From: DAOTUB01 sp034437455
GTDB taxonomy: Bacteria; Chloroflexota; Anaerolineae; B4-G1
Assembly: GCA_034437455.1 (NCBI GenBank)
Contig: DAOTUB010000094.1
Location: 1 to 8,440 of the forward strand
Direction: 5' to 3'
DNA length: 8,440 nt
The notes below the pieces were generated by a model, which saw only the letters and a list, made by a program, of their open reading frames with translations, was not told where the DNA came from and made no database searches. Numbering within the stretch: the stretch's first letter is position 1; every line of letters starts with the position of its first letter. Made by a program: the position numbers and the translations under genes. Of the stretch, positions 1-6,842 are shown in pieces.

Positions 1-11
1 AGCGGAGAAGC

Positions 12-75
12 GTATCGAAACCAAGCGGGTCTTTTCGGGGCAATTTGGCTTCCGAGAGCCGCTTGGCTTCGATAC
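12..75. repeat. Long imperfect inverted repeat in the leader
   Basis: The 17 bases at 12-28 (GTATCGAAACCAAGCGG) are the reverse complement of 59-75 with a single mismatch (16 of 17), separated by a 30-base loop. A short inner stem is possible (TCGG at 35-38 with CCGA at 52-55), as is a weaker outer stem (AGCG at 1-4 with CGCT at 83-86). It lies about 115 bases before the first gene of the operon. It could be an RNA leader structure, a stabilised 5' end, or the remains of a mobile repeat. There is no T-run after the right arm, so it is not a typical intrinsic terminator. It does not match a riboswitch class that I recognise. Confidence 0.6.
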
Positions 76-175
76 ACCCTTTCGCTATGCTCCAGGGCAC
101 TCAGCCGGCGCTGTCCCCTGAACGCTTACCATCTAGCAATCGCTGTGTCACTAATCAAGTACCATCTATATCGAA

Positions 176-181
176 AAGGAG
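176..181 (+). promoter_or_regulatory. Shine-Dalgarno site of the binding-protein gene
   Basis: AAGGAG lies 8 bases before the ATG at 190. It fixes that ATG as the start rather than the in-frame ATG at 145, which would put 15 extra residues in front of a perfect lipoprotein signal peptide. Confidence 0.85.
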
Positions 182-189
182 TCAGCACA

Positions 190-1815
190 ATGAAGACACG
201 AATTGGTTTGTATCTATCGGCTATGTTACTACTCTGCTTGATCGCCGCCTGCGCACCCGCGCCGACAGAGCTCCCATCCGCGCCAACAGACCCGCCGCCG
301 GCAGAGACCCTGCGCACCGAGCTCACCCTGGCCATCGGCGGAGAGCGCGAAGAAGGGTATGACCCCACCACCGGCTGGGGACGCTATGGTTCGCCATTGT
401 TCCAGAGCACCCTGCTGGCCCGCGACAATAGTCTCAACATTGTCAACGATCTGGCCGAGAGCTACCAGGTCAGCGACGACGGGCTGGTGTGGACGGTCAA
501 AATCCGCCCAGACGTCAAATTCTCCGACGGGCAGCCCCTCACCGCCGCCGACGTGGTCTACACCTTCGAGGCCGCCGGCGGCAGCGGCAGCGTGGTCGAC
601 CTAACCCAGCTCGAATCGGCCGCCGCGCTCGATGACTATACGGTCGAGCTGCGCCTCAAACAGCCGCAGAGCACCTTTGTCAACCGCCTGATCACCCTCG
701 GCATCGTGCCGCAGCACGCCCACGGCGACGATTACGCCCGCAATCCCATCGGCTCCGGGCCATACACGCTGGTCCAGTGGGACGAGGGACAGCAATTGAT
801 CGTCGAGGCCAATCCCCATTACTATGGCCCCAAGCCCCACTTTCAGCGGCTCGTCTTTTTGTTCCTGGAAGAAGACGCGGCCTTTGCCGCCGCGCAGGCC
901 GGGCAAGCCCATGTGGTGGCCGTCCCGCCGGCGCTGGGTAAGCAGGCGGTGGCCGGCATGCGCGTGCTGCCCGTTCCCAGCGTGGATAACCGCGGCCTCA
1001 TGTTCCCCATGGTTCCCAATACCGGCGCAGAGACCGCCGACGGCTACCCCATCGGCAACGACGTCACCGCCGATCCCGCCATCCGGCAGGCGATCAACTA
1101 TGTGGTCGATCGCCAGGCGTTGGTGGACGGCGTGCTCGAAGGGTTTGGCGCGCCCGCGTATGGCCCGGTGGATGGCCTGCCCTGGTGGGAGCCGACCACC
1201 GCTCTCGAGGACGCCGATGCAGCCAAAGCGCAACAGATCCTGGCGGACGGTGGATGGGCCGACGCGGACGGCGACGGCGTGCTGGACAAGGATGGCCTAC
1301 GGGCCGAGTTCTCGCTGGTCTATCCGGCATCTGACAGCACGCGCCAATCACTGGCCCTGGCCGTGGTCGATATGGTCAAACCGCTCGGCGTCTCGATCCA
1401 ACTGGCGGGCAAGAGCTGGGACGAGATCCAGACCATGATGTACAGCAACGCCGTGCTCTTTGGCTGGGGCAGTCACGACCAGATCGAGATGTACAATCTA
1501 TATCACAGCAGCATGGCCGGGCAGGGCTGGTACAACACCGGCTTTTACAGCAATCCCACGGTGGACGCCAACCTGGATAGCGCGCTGAGCGCCGTCACCG
1601 AAGCCGACGCCATCCCCTACTGGAAAAAGGCGCAGTGGGACGGCGCGACCGGCTTTGCCGCCCAGGGCGACGCCGCCTGGGCCTGGCTGGTCAACCTGGA
1701 TCACGTCTATTTCGTCAGCGAGTGCCTGGACGTGGGCCAACAGCGCGTCCAACCCCATGGCCACGGCTGGCCGATCACGGCCAACATTGTCGAGTGGACG
1801 TGGACCTGCCCGTGA
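190..1815 (+). CDS. ABC transporter substrate-binding lipoprotein, dipeptide/nickel type (SBP_bac_5)
   Basis: This 541-residue protein is the extracytoplasmic solute receptor of the ABC importer encoded just downstream. Residues 1-21 are a lipoprotein signal peptide: Lys/Arg start, hydrophobic core, lipobox LIAAC with the lipidated Cys at 21. A Pro/Thr/Ala-rich linker follows. The body has the family's landmarks: LAESYQVSDDGLVWTVKIR and FSDGQPLTAADVVYTFE near the N-terminus, NPIGSGPYTL in the middle, and DPAIRQAINYVVDRQALV later. The GWGSHD...EMYNLYHSS segment (about 425-441) and the closing HGHGW (His 523 and 525) recall a subgroup that I associate from memory with nickel/metal-chelate systems rather than plain peptide uptake. 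Cys512 and Cys540 are the only cysteines in the mature protein apart from the lipid anchor, so a disulfide or metal site is possible. The permease gene begins 11 bases downstream. The family call is secure; the ligand (metal, metal chelate or peptide) is inferred. Confidence 0.93.
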   Translation: MKTRIGLYLSAMLLLCLIAACAPAPTELPSAPTDPPPAETLRTELTLAIGGEREEGYDPTTGWGRYGSPLFQSTLLARDNSLNIVNDLAESYQVSDDGLVWTVKIRPDVKFSDGQPLTAADVVYTFEAAGGSGSVVDLTQLESAAALDDYTVELRLKQPQSTFVNRLITLGIVPQHAHGDDYARNPIGSGPYTLVQWDEGQQLIVEANPHYYGPKPHFQRLVFLFLEEDAAFAAAQAGQAHVVAVPPALGKQAVAGMRVLPVPSVDNRGLMFPMVPNTGAETADGYPIGNDVTADPAIRQAINYVVDRQALVDGVLEGFGAPAYGPVDGLPWWEPTTALEDADAAKAQQILADGGWADADGDGVLDKDGLRAEFSLVYPASDSTRQSLALAVVDMVKPLGVSIQLAGKSWDEIQTMMYSNAVLFGWGSHDQIEMYNLYHSSMAGQGWYNTGFYSNPTVDANLDSALSAVTEADAIPYWKKAQWDGATGFAAQGDAAWAWLVNLDHVYFVSECLDVGQQRVQPHGHGWPITANIVEWTWTCP

Positions 1816-1826
1816 GGTCTGACGCG

Positions 1827-2810
1827 ATGAATGTGTGGACATTTTTGGGTCGCAAGCTGGCGCGTCTGGCCTTGCTCCTGGCGACGCTTTCCGCCGTCTC
1901 TTTCGCGCTGGTCAGCCTGTCGCCCTTTGACCCGGTGAACGCCTACGTCGGCGCCGACATGCTGCTGGTGGGACCGGAGCAGCGGACGCTGATCGCCGAG
2001 CGCTGGGGGCTGAACGACCCGCCCGTGCAGCGCTACCTGCGCTGGCTGGGGCGCGTGGCGCAGGGCGATCTGGGCGTGTCCGCCATCTACCGCCAGCCGG
2101 TGGCGCGCGTCATCGGACGGCGTTTCCTGGCCTCGCTGGGCCTGATGGGCGCCGCCTGGGCCATCTCTGGCGTGCTGGGCTTTGGCCTGGGCGTGCTGGC
2201 CGGCGCGCGCGCCGGCTCGCCCTTTGATCGCCTGGTGCGTTGGTTTGCGTATATCATGGCCTCCACGCCCACCTTTTGGCTGGCGCTGCTGCTGCTGATC
2301 GTCTTTTCGGTGGCGCTCAAGTGGACGCCGGTCTGCTGCGCGGCCCCGCCGGGCGTTCCGGCGCAAGAGGTGACGTGGCTCCAACGCCTGCACCACCTGC
2401 TCTTGCCGGCGGCCACCCTCAGCATCCTGGGTACCGCTAACGTAGCCTTGCACACCCGCCAGAAGCTGATCGGCGTGTTGAACAGCGATTACGTGCTCTT
2501 TGCCCGCGCCCAGGGGGAGACGCCGCGCGGCGTGGTCTGGCTGCACGGCCTGCGCAACATTGCCCTGCCGGCCATCACGCTCCAATTCGCCTCGTTGAGC
2601 GAGCTGTTCGGCGGCTCGGTGCTGGCCGAGCAGGTGTTCGCCTACCCCGGGCTGGGGCAGGCCACCACCCAGGCCGGGCTGCGCGGCGACGTGCCGCTGC
2701 TGCTGGGGATCGTGCTCTTTAGCGCGGTCTTTGTGTTCACCGGCAACACCCTGGCCGACCTGGTCTACCGAGCGCTCGACCCGCGCATTCGCCTGGGAGA
2801 ATCGCTATGA
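1827..2810 (+). CDS. ABC transporter permease 1 (DppB/NikB-like)
   Basis: This 327-residue inner-membrane subunit forms half of the translocation channel. It has an N-terminal anchor helix (about 12-32), the family segment from RWGLNDPP to GDLGVS (about 59-85), and further membrane helices near 100-126, 137-165, 188-210, 247-268 and 289-313. The EAA-type coupling loop that contacts the ATPase is at about 220-250 (DYVLFARAQGE ... NIALPAI). The ending AEQVFAYPGLGQA is typical of DppB/OppB proteins. The start is ATG 1827, with a TGAGG site overlapping the previous stop. The longer in-frame extension upstream lies inside the binding-protein gene and is rejected. A Cys-Cys pair (170-171) and a His-His pair (189-190) flank the predicted external loop, which is unusual for a peptide permease. 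The stop overlaps the next start as ATGA. I would expect a heterodimer with permease 2. Confidence 0.93.
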   Translation: MNVWTFLGRKLARLALLLATLSAVSFALVSLSPFDPVNAYVGADMLLVGPEQRTLIAERWGLNDPPVQRYLRWLGRVAQGDLGVSAIYRQPVARVIGRRFLASLGLMGAAWAISGVLGFGLGVLAGARAGSPFDRLVRWFAYIMASTPTFWLALLLLIVFSVALKWTPVCCAAPPGVPAQEVTWLQRLHHLLLPAATLSILGTANVALHTRQKLIGVLNSDYVLFARAQGETPRGVVWLHGLRNIALPAITLQFASLSELFGGSVLAEQVFAYPGLGQATTQAGLRGDVPLLLGIVLFSAVFVFTGNTLADLVYRALDPRIRLGESL

Positions 2811-3652
2811 TAGGCCAACGCGAGCGTGGCAGCGCGGGCAACCGGCGGCGACGAACGATATGGGCGGCCGGCCTGAGCCTGCTTCTCTTGGTGGGCATCG
2901 TCGCGCTCGGCCAGGCGTTGGGCGCGACGGGGCTGGAAACCCACCTGGAGGCGCGCAACCAGGCGCCCGGTTGGGCGCATCCCTTTGGCACCGACTGGAT
3001 GGGGCGAGATATGCTCACCCGCACCCTGCGCGGCTTGACGATCAGCCTGGCCGTCGGGTTGAGCGCCAGCGTGTTCAGCGCCGGGCTGGGCCTGCTGCTG
3101 GGCATGGTCTCGGCCACGCTCGGCGGCAAAGTGGACGCGGCCATCACCTGGCTGATCGACCTCTTTATGAGCCTGCCGCACCTGGTGGCGCTGATCCTGA
3201 TCTCGTTCACCCTGGGCGGCGGGCTGGCCGGCGTGGTGGCCTCGGTGACGGCCACCCACTGGACCGGCCTGGCGCGCATCATCCGCGCGGAAGTGCTGCA
3301 ACTCAAGGCCGCCGACTATGTGCACCTATCCGCCCGGCTGGGCCGCTCGCGGTGGTGGGTCGCGCGCTATCACATCCTGCCGCACCTGCTGCCCCAGTTC
3401 ATCGTGGGCCTGATCCTGCTCTTTCCGCACGCCATCCTGCACGAGGCCGGGATCACCTTCATCGGGATCGGCTTGTCGCCGCACCAGCCGGCGGTGGGCA
3501 TCATTCTCTCTGAATCAATGCGCCATCTTTCGACCGGGCGCTGGTGGCTGGCCGTGTTGCCCGGCCTGGCGCTGCTGGTCATGGTCAAGGCGTTCGACGT
3601 GTTGGGCGAGAGCGTGCGCGCCCTGATCGACCCCAGGACGTCCCAGGAGTAA
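2807..3652 (+). CDS. ABC transporter permease 2 (DppC/NikC-like)
   Basis: This 281-residue inner-membrane protein is the partner of permease 1. After a basic N-terminus (RERG...NRRRRT) and a first helix (about 18-40) comes the hallmark HPFGTDWMGRD (58-68) that precedes the transporter core in DppC/OppC/NikC proteins. Membrane helices follow near 78-102, 113-145, 196-215 and 246-265. The EAA loop is at about 169-194, with the conserved Gly179 and ILP at 190-192. The ATG overlaps the previous TGA by four bases, with GGGAGA six bases upstream, so translation is likely coupled to permease 1. The family assignment is firm; the substrate cannot be read from this subunit. Confidence 0.93.
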   Translation: MIGQRERGSAGNRRRRTIWAAGLSLLLLVGIVALGQALGATGLETHLEARNQAPGWAHPFGTDWMGRDMLTRTLRGLTISLAVGLSASVFSAGLGLLLGMVSATLGGKVDAAITWLIDLFMSLPHLVALILISFTLGGGLAGVVASVTATHWTGLARIIRAEVLQLKAADYVHLSARLGRSRWWVARYHILPHLLPQFIVGLILLFPHAILHEAGITFIGIGLSPHQPAVGIILSESMRHLSTGRWWLAVLPGLALLVMVKAFDVLGESVRALIDPRTSQE

Positions 3653-3655
3653 GCG

Positions 3656-4582
3656 ATGTTATCTGTACGCGATCTATCCATCACTTTCTCGATGTACACG
3701 ACCGGGCTACAGCGGCGGGAATTTACCCCCATCACCGGCCTCGATCTGGACGTCGAAAGCGGACAGTTGACGGCCGTGGTCGGCGAGAGTGGCTCGGGCA
3801 AGAGCTTGCTGGCCCACGCGGTGCTGGGCATTCTGCCGCGCAACGCCCGCGTCACGGGCGACATGCATTTCCAGGGAGAGGCGCTGACCCCCGCGCGCCA
3901 GGCGGCGCTGCGCGGCAAACAGATCGCGCTGATCCCCCAGTCGGTGGCTTTTCTCGATCCACTCATGCGCGTCGGGCGACAGGTGCGCCGCGCCGCCGAG
4001 TTGAGCGGGCTGGACGGCATTGCCGATGCGGCGCAGCAGGCCGCCTTTCGTCGCTACCGCCTGCCGGATGCGGCCGCCGCGCTCTACCCATTTCAGGTTT
4101 CGGGCGGGATGGCGCGTCGGGTGCTGGTCGCCGCGGCCACGGTCGGCGACGCGGCGCTGATCATCGCCGACGAGCCAACCCCGGGTCTACACCCGGAGGT
4201 GGTCGCCGAGACGTTGCGTCACCTGCGCGAGCTGGCCGAGGAGGGCCGGGCCGTGTTGCTCATCACCCACGACATCGGCGCGGCGCTGACGGTGGCCGAC
4301 CGGGTGGCCGTGTTCTATGCGGGGACCACGCTGGAAGTGGCCGCGGCGGGAGACTTTGCCGGCCGGGGGGAGGCGTTGCGCCATCCCTACACCCGGTCCC
4401 TGTGGCGCGCCCTGCCGCAAAATGACTTTACGCCGCTCCCCGGCGCTCAGCCCCTGCCCGACGCGCTGCCGGAGGGCTGTCTGTTCGCCGCGCGCTGCCG
4501 GCAGGCGACGCCGGAATGCCAAGCGGCGCGGCCGGCGCTGCGGCCGGTGCGCGATGGTCGGGTGAGGTGCATCCATGCTTGA
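3656..4582 (+). CDS. ABC transporter ATPase 1 with four-cysteine C-terminal tail (DppD/NikD-like)
   Basis: This 308-residue nucleotide-binding subunit powers the importer on the cytoplasmic face. Walker A is GESGSGKS (43-50), the Q-loop Gln is 95, the signature is VSGGM (148-152), a departure from LSGGQ, Walker B is LIIADEP (168-174) with catalytic Glu173, and the switch His is 205. The residues after Walker B are TPGLHPE, so His takes the place of the usual D-loop Asp. The C-terminal part is the oligopeptide/dipeptide extension: HPYTRSLW at about 243-250, then Cys 275, 281, 288 and 305. This Cys pattern is common in the family and has been linked to an iron-sulfur cluster in some DppD-type proteins; whether one is bound here is inference. 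AGGAG lies six bases before the ATG, and the gene begins 3 bases after the permease 2 stop. The 3' end overlaps the next gene by 8 bases. Confidence 0.93.
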   Translation: MLSVRDLSITFSMYTTGLQRREFTPITGLDLDVESGQLTAVVGESGSGKSLLAHAVLGILPRNARVTGDMHFQGEALTPARQAALRGKQIALIPQSVAFLDPLMRVGRQVRRAAELSGLDGIADAAQQAAFRRYRLPDAAAALYPFQVSGGMARRVLVAAATVGDAALIIADEPTPGLHPEVVAETLRHLRELAEEGRAVLLITHDIGAALTVADRVAVFYAGTTLEVAAAGDFAGRGEALRHPYTRSLWRALPQNDFTPLPGAQPLPDALPEGCLFAARCRQATPECQAARPALRPVRDGRVRCIHA

Positions 4583-5168
4583 AGGAAAAGACCTCGGATT
4601 CCGGTACGGCCCGCGCCAGCCATGGGTGTTGCGCGATCTCTCGATCTCGGTGACGCCCGGCGAGGTCGTCGGCCTGAGCGGGCCCAGCGGGCAGGGCAAG
4701 ACGACGTTGGCCAAACTCCTGGCCGGCTACCTGCCGGCCGGCGCGGGCCAGGTGCAGGTGGACGGGCAACCCTTGCCCCGTCGTGGCTATTGCCCGGTAC
4801 AGCTTGTCTTTCAGCATCCCGAGCTGGCGATCAATCCCCGCTGGCGGATGGCCCAGGCGCTAAACGAAGGCTACACGCCCGCGGCGGAATTGTTGGCGGC
4901 GCTCAACATCGAAACGCTCTGGCTGACGCGCTGGCCGCACGAACTGAGCGGCGGCGAGCTGCAACGCTTTGCCGTGGCGCGCGCTCTCGGGCCACAGACG
5001 CGCTACCTGATCGCCGACGAGATGACGACCATGCTCGACGCCAACACCCAGGCGCAGATCTGGCGCGTCGTGCTGGACCACGCCCGGCGGCATCGGGTGG
5101 GCGTGCTGGCGATCAGCCACGAAAGCCCGCTGTTGGCGCGCATCTGCGATCGGACGATCACGTTGTGA
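4575..5168 (+). CDS. ABC transporter ATPase 2, short form (NikE/DppF-like)
   Basis: This is the second nucleotide-binding subunit, only 197 residues against roughly 260-330 for typical DppF/NikE proteins, because it ends just after the H-loop region and has no C-terminal oligopeptide extension. All catalytic motifs are present: Walker A GPSGQGKT (36-43), Q-loop Gln80, signature LSGGE (124-128), Walker B YLIADEM (144-150) with catalytic Glu149, a good D-loop (MLDA, 153-156) and switch His182. It is therefore a natural short form rather than a broken gene. The ATG lies inside the end of ATPase 1 (8-base overlap), so translation is probably coupled. It most likely forms a heterodimer with ATPase 1. 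Confidence 0.92.
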   Translation: MLEGKDLGFRYGPRQPWVLRDLSISVTPGEVVGLSGPSGQGKTTLAKLLAGYLPAGAGQVQVDGQPLPRRGYCPVQLVFQHPELAINPRWRMAQALNEGYTPAAELLAALNIETLWLTRWPHELSGGELQRFAVARALGPQTRYLIADEMTTMLDANTQAQIWRVVLDHARRHRVGVLAISHESPLLARICDRTITL

Positions 5169-5181
5169 GCCAGTTGTCTTT

Positions 5182-5187
5182 AAGGAG
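5182..5187 (+). promoter_or_regulatory. Shine-Dalgarno site that sets a GTG start
   Basis: AAGGAG ends 7 bases before the GTG at 5195. Another in-frame GTG at 5189 is only one base from the site and is too close, and the next in-frame ATG (5258) is far from any such site. Confidence 0.75.
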
Positions 5188-5194
5188 CGTGCAC

Positions 5195-5473
5195 GTGAAT
5201 CAAACGCACAATCTCGAACAGACCACCGACCTGGTCTACCCACAACACGGGGGGCGCATGGTGCTCGTTGACTGGGCGATGCTCTACGCCCTGCTGCCCC
5301 ACTGGATCGCGCGCAACCAGAGCCGCGCCGATGGCTTTCGGCAGTGGGCCCTGCACATCCAGGCCAACGGCCAGGACGAGACCGCGCAGCAGATCATTGA
5401 GGCAGCCGAGCGCATGGCGGCTTGCAATCAGGCGCTCGACGCGGCCCTCCAAGCATTGGAAGGGATACGTTGA
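5195..5473 (+). CDS. Small helical protein, first of a tandem pair (putative metal-handling)
   Basis: This 92-residue protein has no signal peptide or membrane segment, so it should be cytoplasmic. It starts at GTG with a well-placed AAGGAG. The first 25 or so residues are polar and differ from the neighbour. Residues 30-89 (LLPHWIARNQ ... ACNQALDAALQALE) are predicted to be mainly helical and match the next gene product at 40 of 60 positions. The conserved features are LLPxWIA, ADGFRQWA and RMAACNQALDAALQ with Cys77. This copy has His36 in LLPHW, but Arg40 and Arg44 where the paralogue has histidines. I recall loosely a family of small proteins with a PHWIxHNxxH-type core found near metal-related genes; I cannot verify this. 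The function is unproven; placement after an importer suggests metal delivery or ligand binding. Confidence 0.78.
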   Translation: MNQTHNLEQTTDLVYPQHGGRMVLVDWAMLYALLPHWIARNQSRADGFRQWALHIQANGQDETAQQIIEAAERMAACNQALDAALQALEGIR

Positions 5474-5755
5474 ATAAAACGGAGGTAAACGATGTGTACA
5501 GAAGAGCACGATGGCCATCATCACCACCACGATCACGCGCACGAGGGGGAAACTCCAACTGACAACCTGGCCAAGCTGCGCGTCCTGCTGCCCTACTGGA
5601 TCGCGCACAACGATGATCACGCCGACGGCTTCCGGCAGTGGGCGGCGCGCGCCGCGGAAATAGGCCGGGACGAGAGCGCGCGGCAGATCGAGGCCGCGGC
5701 GGCGCGCATGGCCGCCTGCAACCAGGCGCTCGACGCTGCCCTCCAATCGTTGGAG
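5282..5755 (+). repeat. Tandem gene duplication
   Basis: Bases 5282-5461 and 5576-5755 encode matching 60-residue blocks, identical at 40 positions without gaps (counted by eye). The N-terminal segments before the blocks are unrelated, so duplication was followed by exchange or divergence of the 5' ends. Confidence 0.85.
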
Positions 5756-5767
5756 GAAACAGGATGA
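5492..5767 (+). CDS. Small helical protein with His-rich N-terminus, second of the tandem pair
   Basis: This 91-residue cytoplasmic protein is a paralogue of the preceding gene product. Residues 6-17 hold eight histidines, including five in a row (9-13), mixed with Asp, a typical flexible nickel/cobalt/zinc-binding tail. Cys2 could add a ligand. The helical core (29-88) has the same LLPxWIA, ADGFRQWA and RMAACNQALDAALQ motifs as its neighbour. It carries His39 and His43 (HNDDH) but has Tyr35 where the neighbour has His36. GGAGG lies six bases before the ATG. The stop overlaps the start of the epimerase gene as ATGA. Known relatives of His-rich tails include HypB- and SlyD-type nickel proteins, but this core is unrelated to them. 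A role as a metal store or chaperone for the imported metal is inference. Confidence 0.85.
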   Translation: MCTEEHDGHHHHHDHAHEGETPTDNLAKLRVLLPYWIAHNDDHADGFRQWAARAAEIGRDESARQIEAAAARMAACNQALDAALQSLEETG

Positions 5768-6816
5768 GCCATCCGCCGAAAGCCTACCTCGTCACCGGCG
5801 GCGCCGGCTTCCTGGGCATCAACCTGATCCGCTACCTGCTGGCGCGGGGGCAGCGCGTGGCGTCGCTGGACATCGCGCCGCTCGACTATCCGGACGTGGC
5901 GGGCCGTGTGCGGGCGATCACGGGCGACATCCGCGACGCGCGGGCGGTGCAATCGGCGCTTGAGGGCGTGGACGTCGTCGTCCACGCGGCGGCGGCCCTG
6001 CCGCTGTACGCGCCGGCCGATATATTCTCCACCGAGATGGACGGCACCCGCATCGTGCTGGAAGAGGCGCTTCGAAAAAACGTGGAGCGGGTGATCCACA
6101 TCTCGTCCACGGCCGTCTATGGCATCCCCGACCATCATCCTCTGCTAGAGACCGACCCGCTACAGGGCGTGGGGCCTTATGGCGAGGCCAAGGTGCTGGC
6201 CGAGCAGGTGTGCGAGGAATACCGGCGCCAGGGCATGTGCCTGCCCATCCTGCGCCCCAAGTCCTTCATCGGGCCGGAGCGGCTGGGCGTGTTCGCGCTG
6301 CTGTACGAATGGGCCAGGGACGGCAAACACTTTCCCATCCTGGGGCGGGGCGACAATCCGTACCAGCTCCTGGACGTGGAGGATCTGTGCCAGGCGATCT
6401 GGCTGTGCGCCACCCTGTCGCGCGAGACGGTGAACGACGCCTTTAACATCGGCGCCAGGGAATTCGGCGCGCCGCGGGCCGATTTTCAGGCCGTCCTAGA
6501 TTATGCGGGACATGGTCGCCGGATTATTCCCATACCAGAAGGTCCGGCGATCCTGGCGCTGCGGGCGCTGGAGCGATTGGGCCTGTCGCCGCTATACCAG
6601 TGGATCTATGAGACGGTGGGCAAGGAATCCTTCGTTTCGATCGCCAAGGCCGAGGAGCGACTGGGGTTCCAGCCCCGCTATTCCAACCAGGAGGCGCTGC
6701 TGCGCAACTACCGCTGGTACGTCGAGCACGCCGACGGGACCAATGGCGTCAGCGGGATCACCCACCGCGCGCCGTGGGCGCAGGGGCTGCTCCGGCTGGC
6801 GAAAGCGTTCTTTTGA
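5764..6816 (+). CDS. NAD(P)-dependent epimerase/dehydratase family protein (extended SDR)
   Basis: This 350-residue cytoplasmic enzyme has a Rossmann fold. The dinucleotide motif TGGAGFLG is at 11-18, Asp36 ends the second strand and favours NAD, GDIRD (54-58) and HAAA (74-77) are typical of extended SDRs, and the catalytic set is Ser114/115-Thr116 with Tyr139 and Lys143 (YGEAK). LRPKSFIGP (163-171) marks the start of the substrate domain. The C-terminal segment ends in HRAPWAQGLLRLAKAFF, a tail that I associate with a bacterial SDR subgroup of unknown substrate. The length fits sugar-nucleotide epimerases or 3-beta-HSD-like enzymes. It shares a start/stop overlap with the His-rich gene, so it belongs to the operon, and GGAGG lies seven bases upstream. 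Why a metal-type import operon should encode it is unclear; the substrate cannot be told from the sequence. Confidence 0.9.
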   Translation: MSHPPKAYLVTGGAGFLGINLIRYLLARGQRVASLDIAPLDYPDVAGRVRAITGDIRDARAVQSALEGVDVVVHAAAALPLYAPADIFSTEMDGTRIVLEEALRKNVERVIHISSTAVYGIPDHHPLLETDPLQGVGPYGEAKVLAEQVCEEYRRQGMCLPILRPKSFIGPERLGVFALLYEWARDGKHFPILGRGDNPYQLLDVEDLCQAIWLCATLSRETVNDAFNIGAREFGAPRADFQAVLDYAGHGRRIIPIPEGPAILALRALERLGLSPLYQWIYETVGKESFVSIAKAEERLGFQPRYSNQEALLRNYRWYVEHADGTNGVSGITHRAPWAQGLLRLAKAFF

Positions 6817-6842
6817 ATGGATATCTGTCAAGAGGAGCCAGC

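Noticed and set aside
59..90. Leader inverted repeat as an intrinsic terminator of an upstream gene
   Set aside because: The right arm is followed by ACCCTTTCGCT and not by a T-run, and the 30-base loop is too long for a usual terminator.
147..172. Promoter with a -10 element near TCTATATC at 165-172
   Set aside because: The match is weak, no good -35 element is spaced correctly, and it would place the transcript start on top of the Shine-Dalgarno site.
1..189. NikR operator, cobalamin riboswitch or nickel-cobalt riboswitch before the operon
   Set aside because: I see no NikR-like spaced dyad, no B12-box sequence and no pattern that I can match to the nickel-cobalt riboswitch. The inverted repeat arms are too far apart for a simple operator.
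45..362. Open frame of 105 codons across the leader and the start of the binding-protein gene
   Set aside because: It has no Shine-Dalgarno site, a low-complexity product, and it runs through the well-supported lipoprotein signal peptide in another frame.
1258..1296. EF-hand-like DADGDGVLDKDG loop in the binding protein as a calcium site
   Set aside because: This Asp-rich turn is common throughout the SBP_bac_5 family and is not evidence for a special metal role here.
1635..1826. N-terminal extension of permease 1 into the binding-protein gene
   Set aside because: The extension is Arg/Pro/Gly-rich shadow sequence. ATG 1827 has a suitable ribosome site and gives a normal DppB N-terminus.
1707..2585. 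Long minus-strand open frame (292 codons), along with others opposite the transporter and enzyme genes
   Set aside because: These are shadows of high-GC coding DNA. Their products are Arg/Gln/Gly-rich and resemble no family, while the + strand genes have full motifs.
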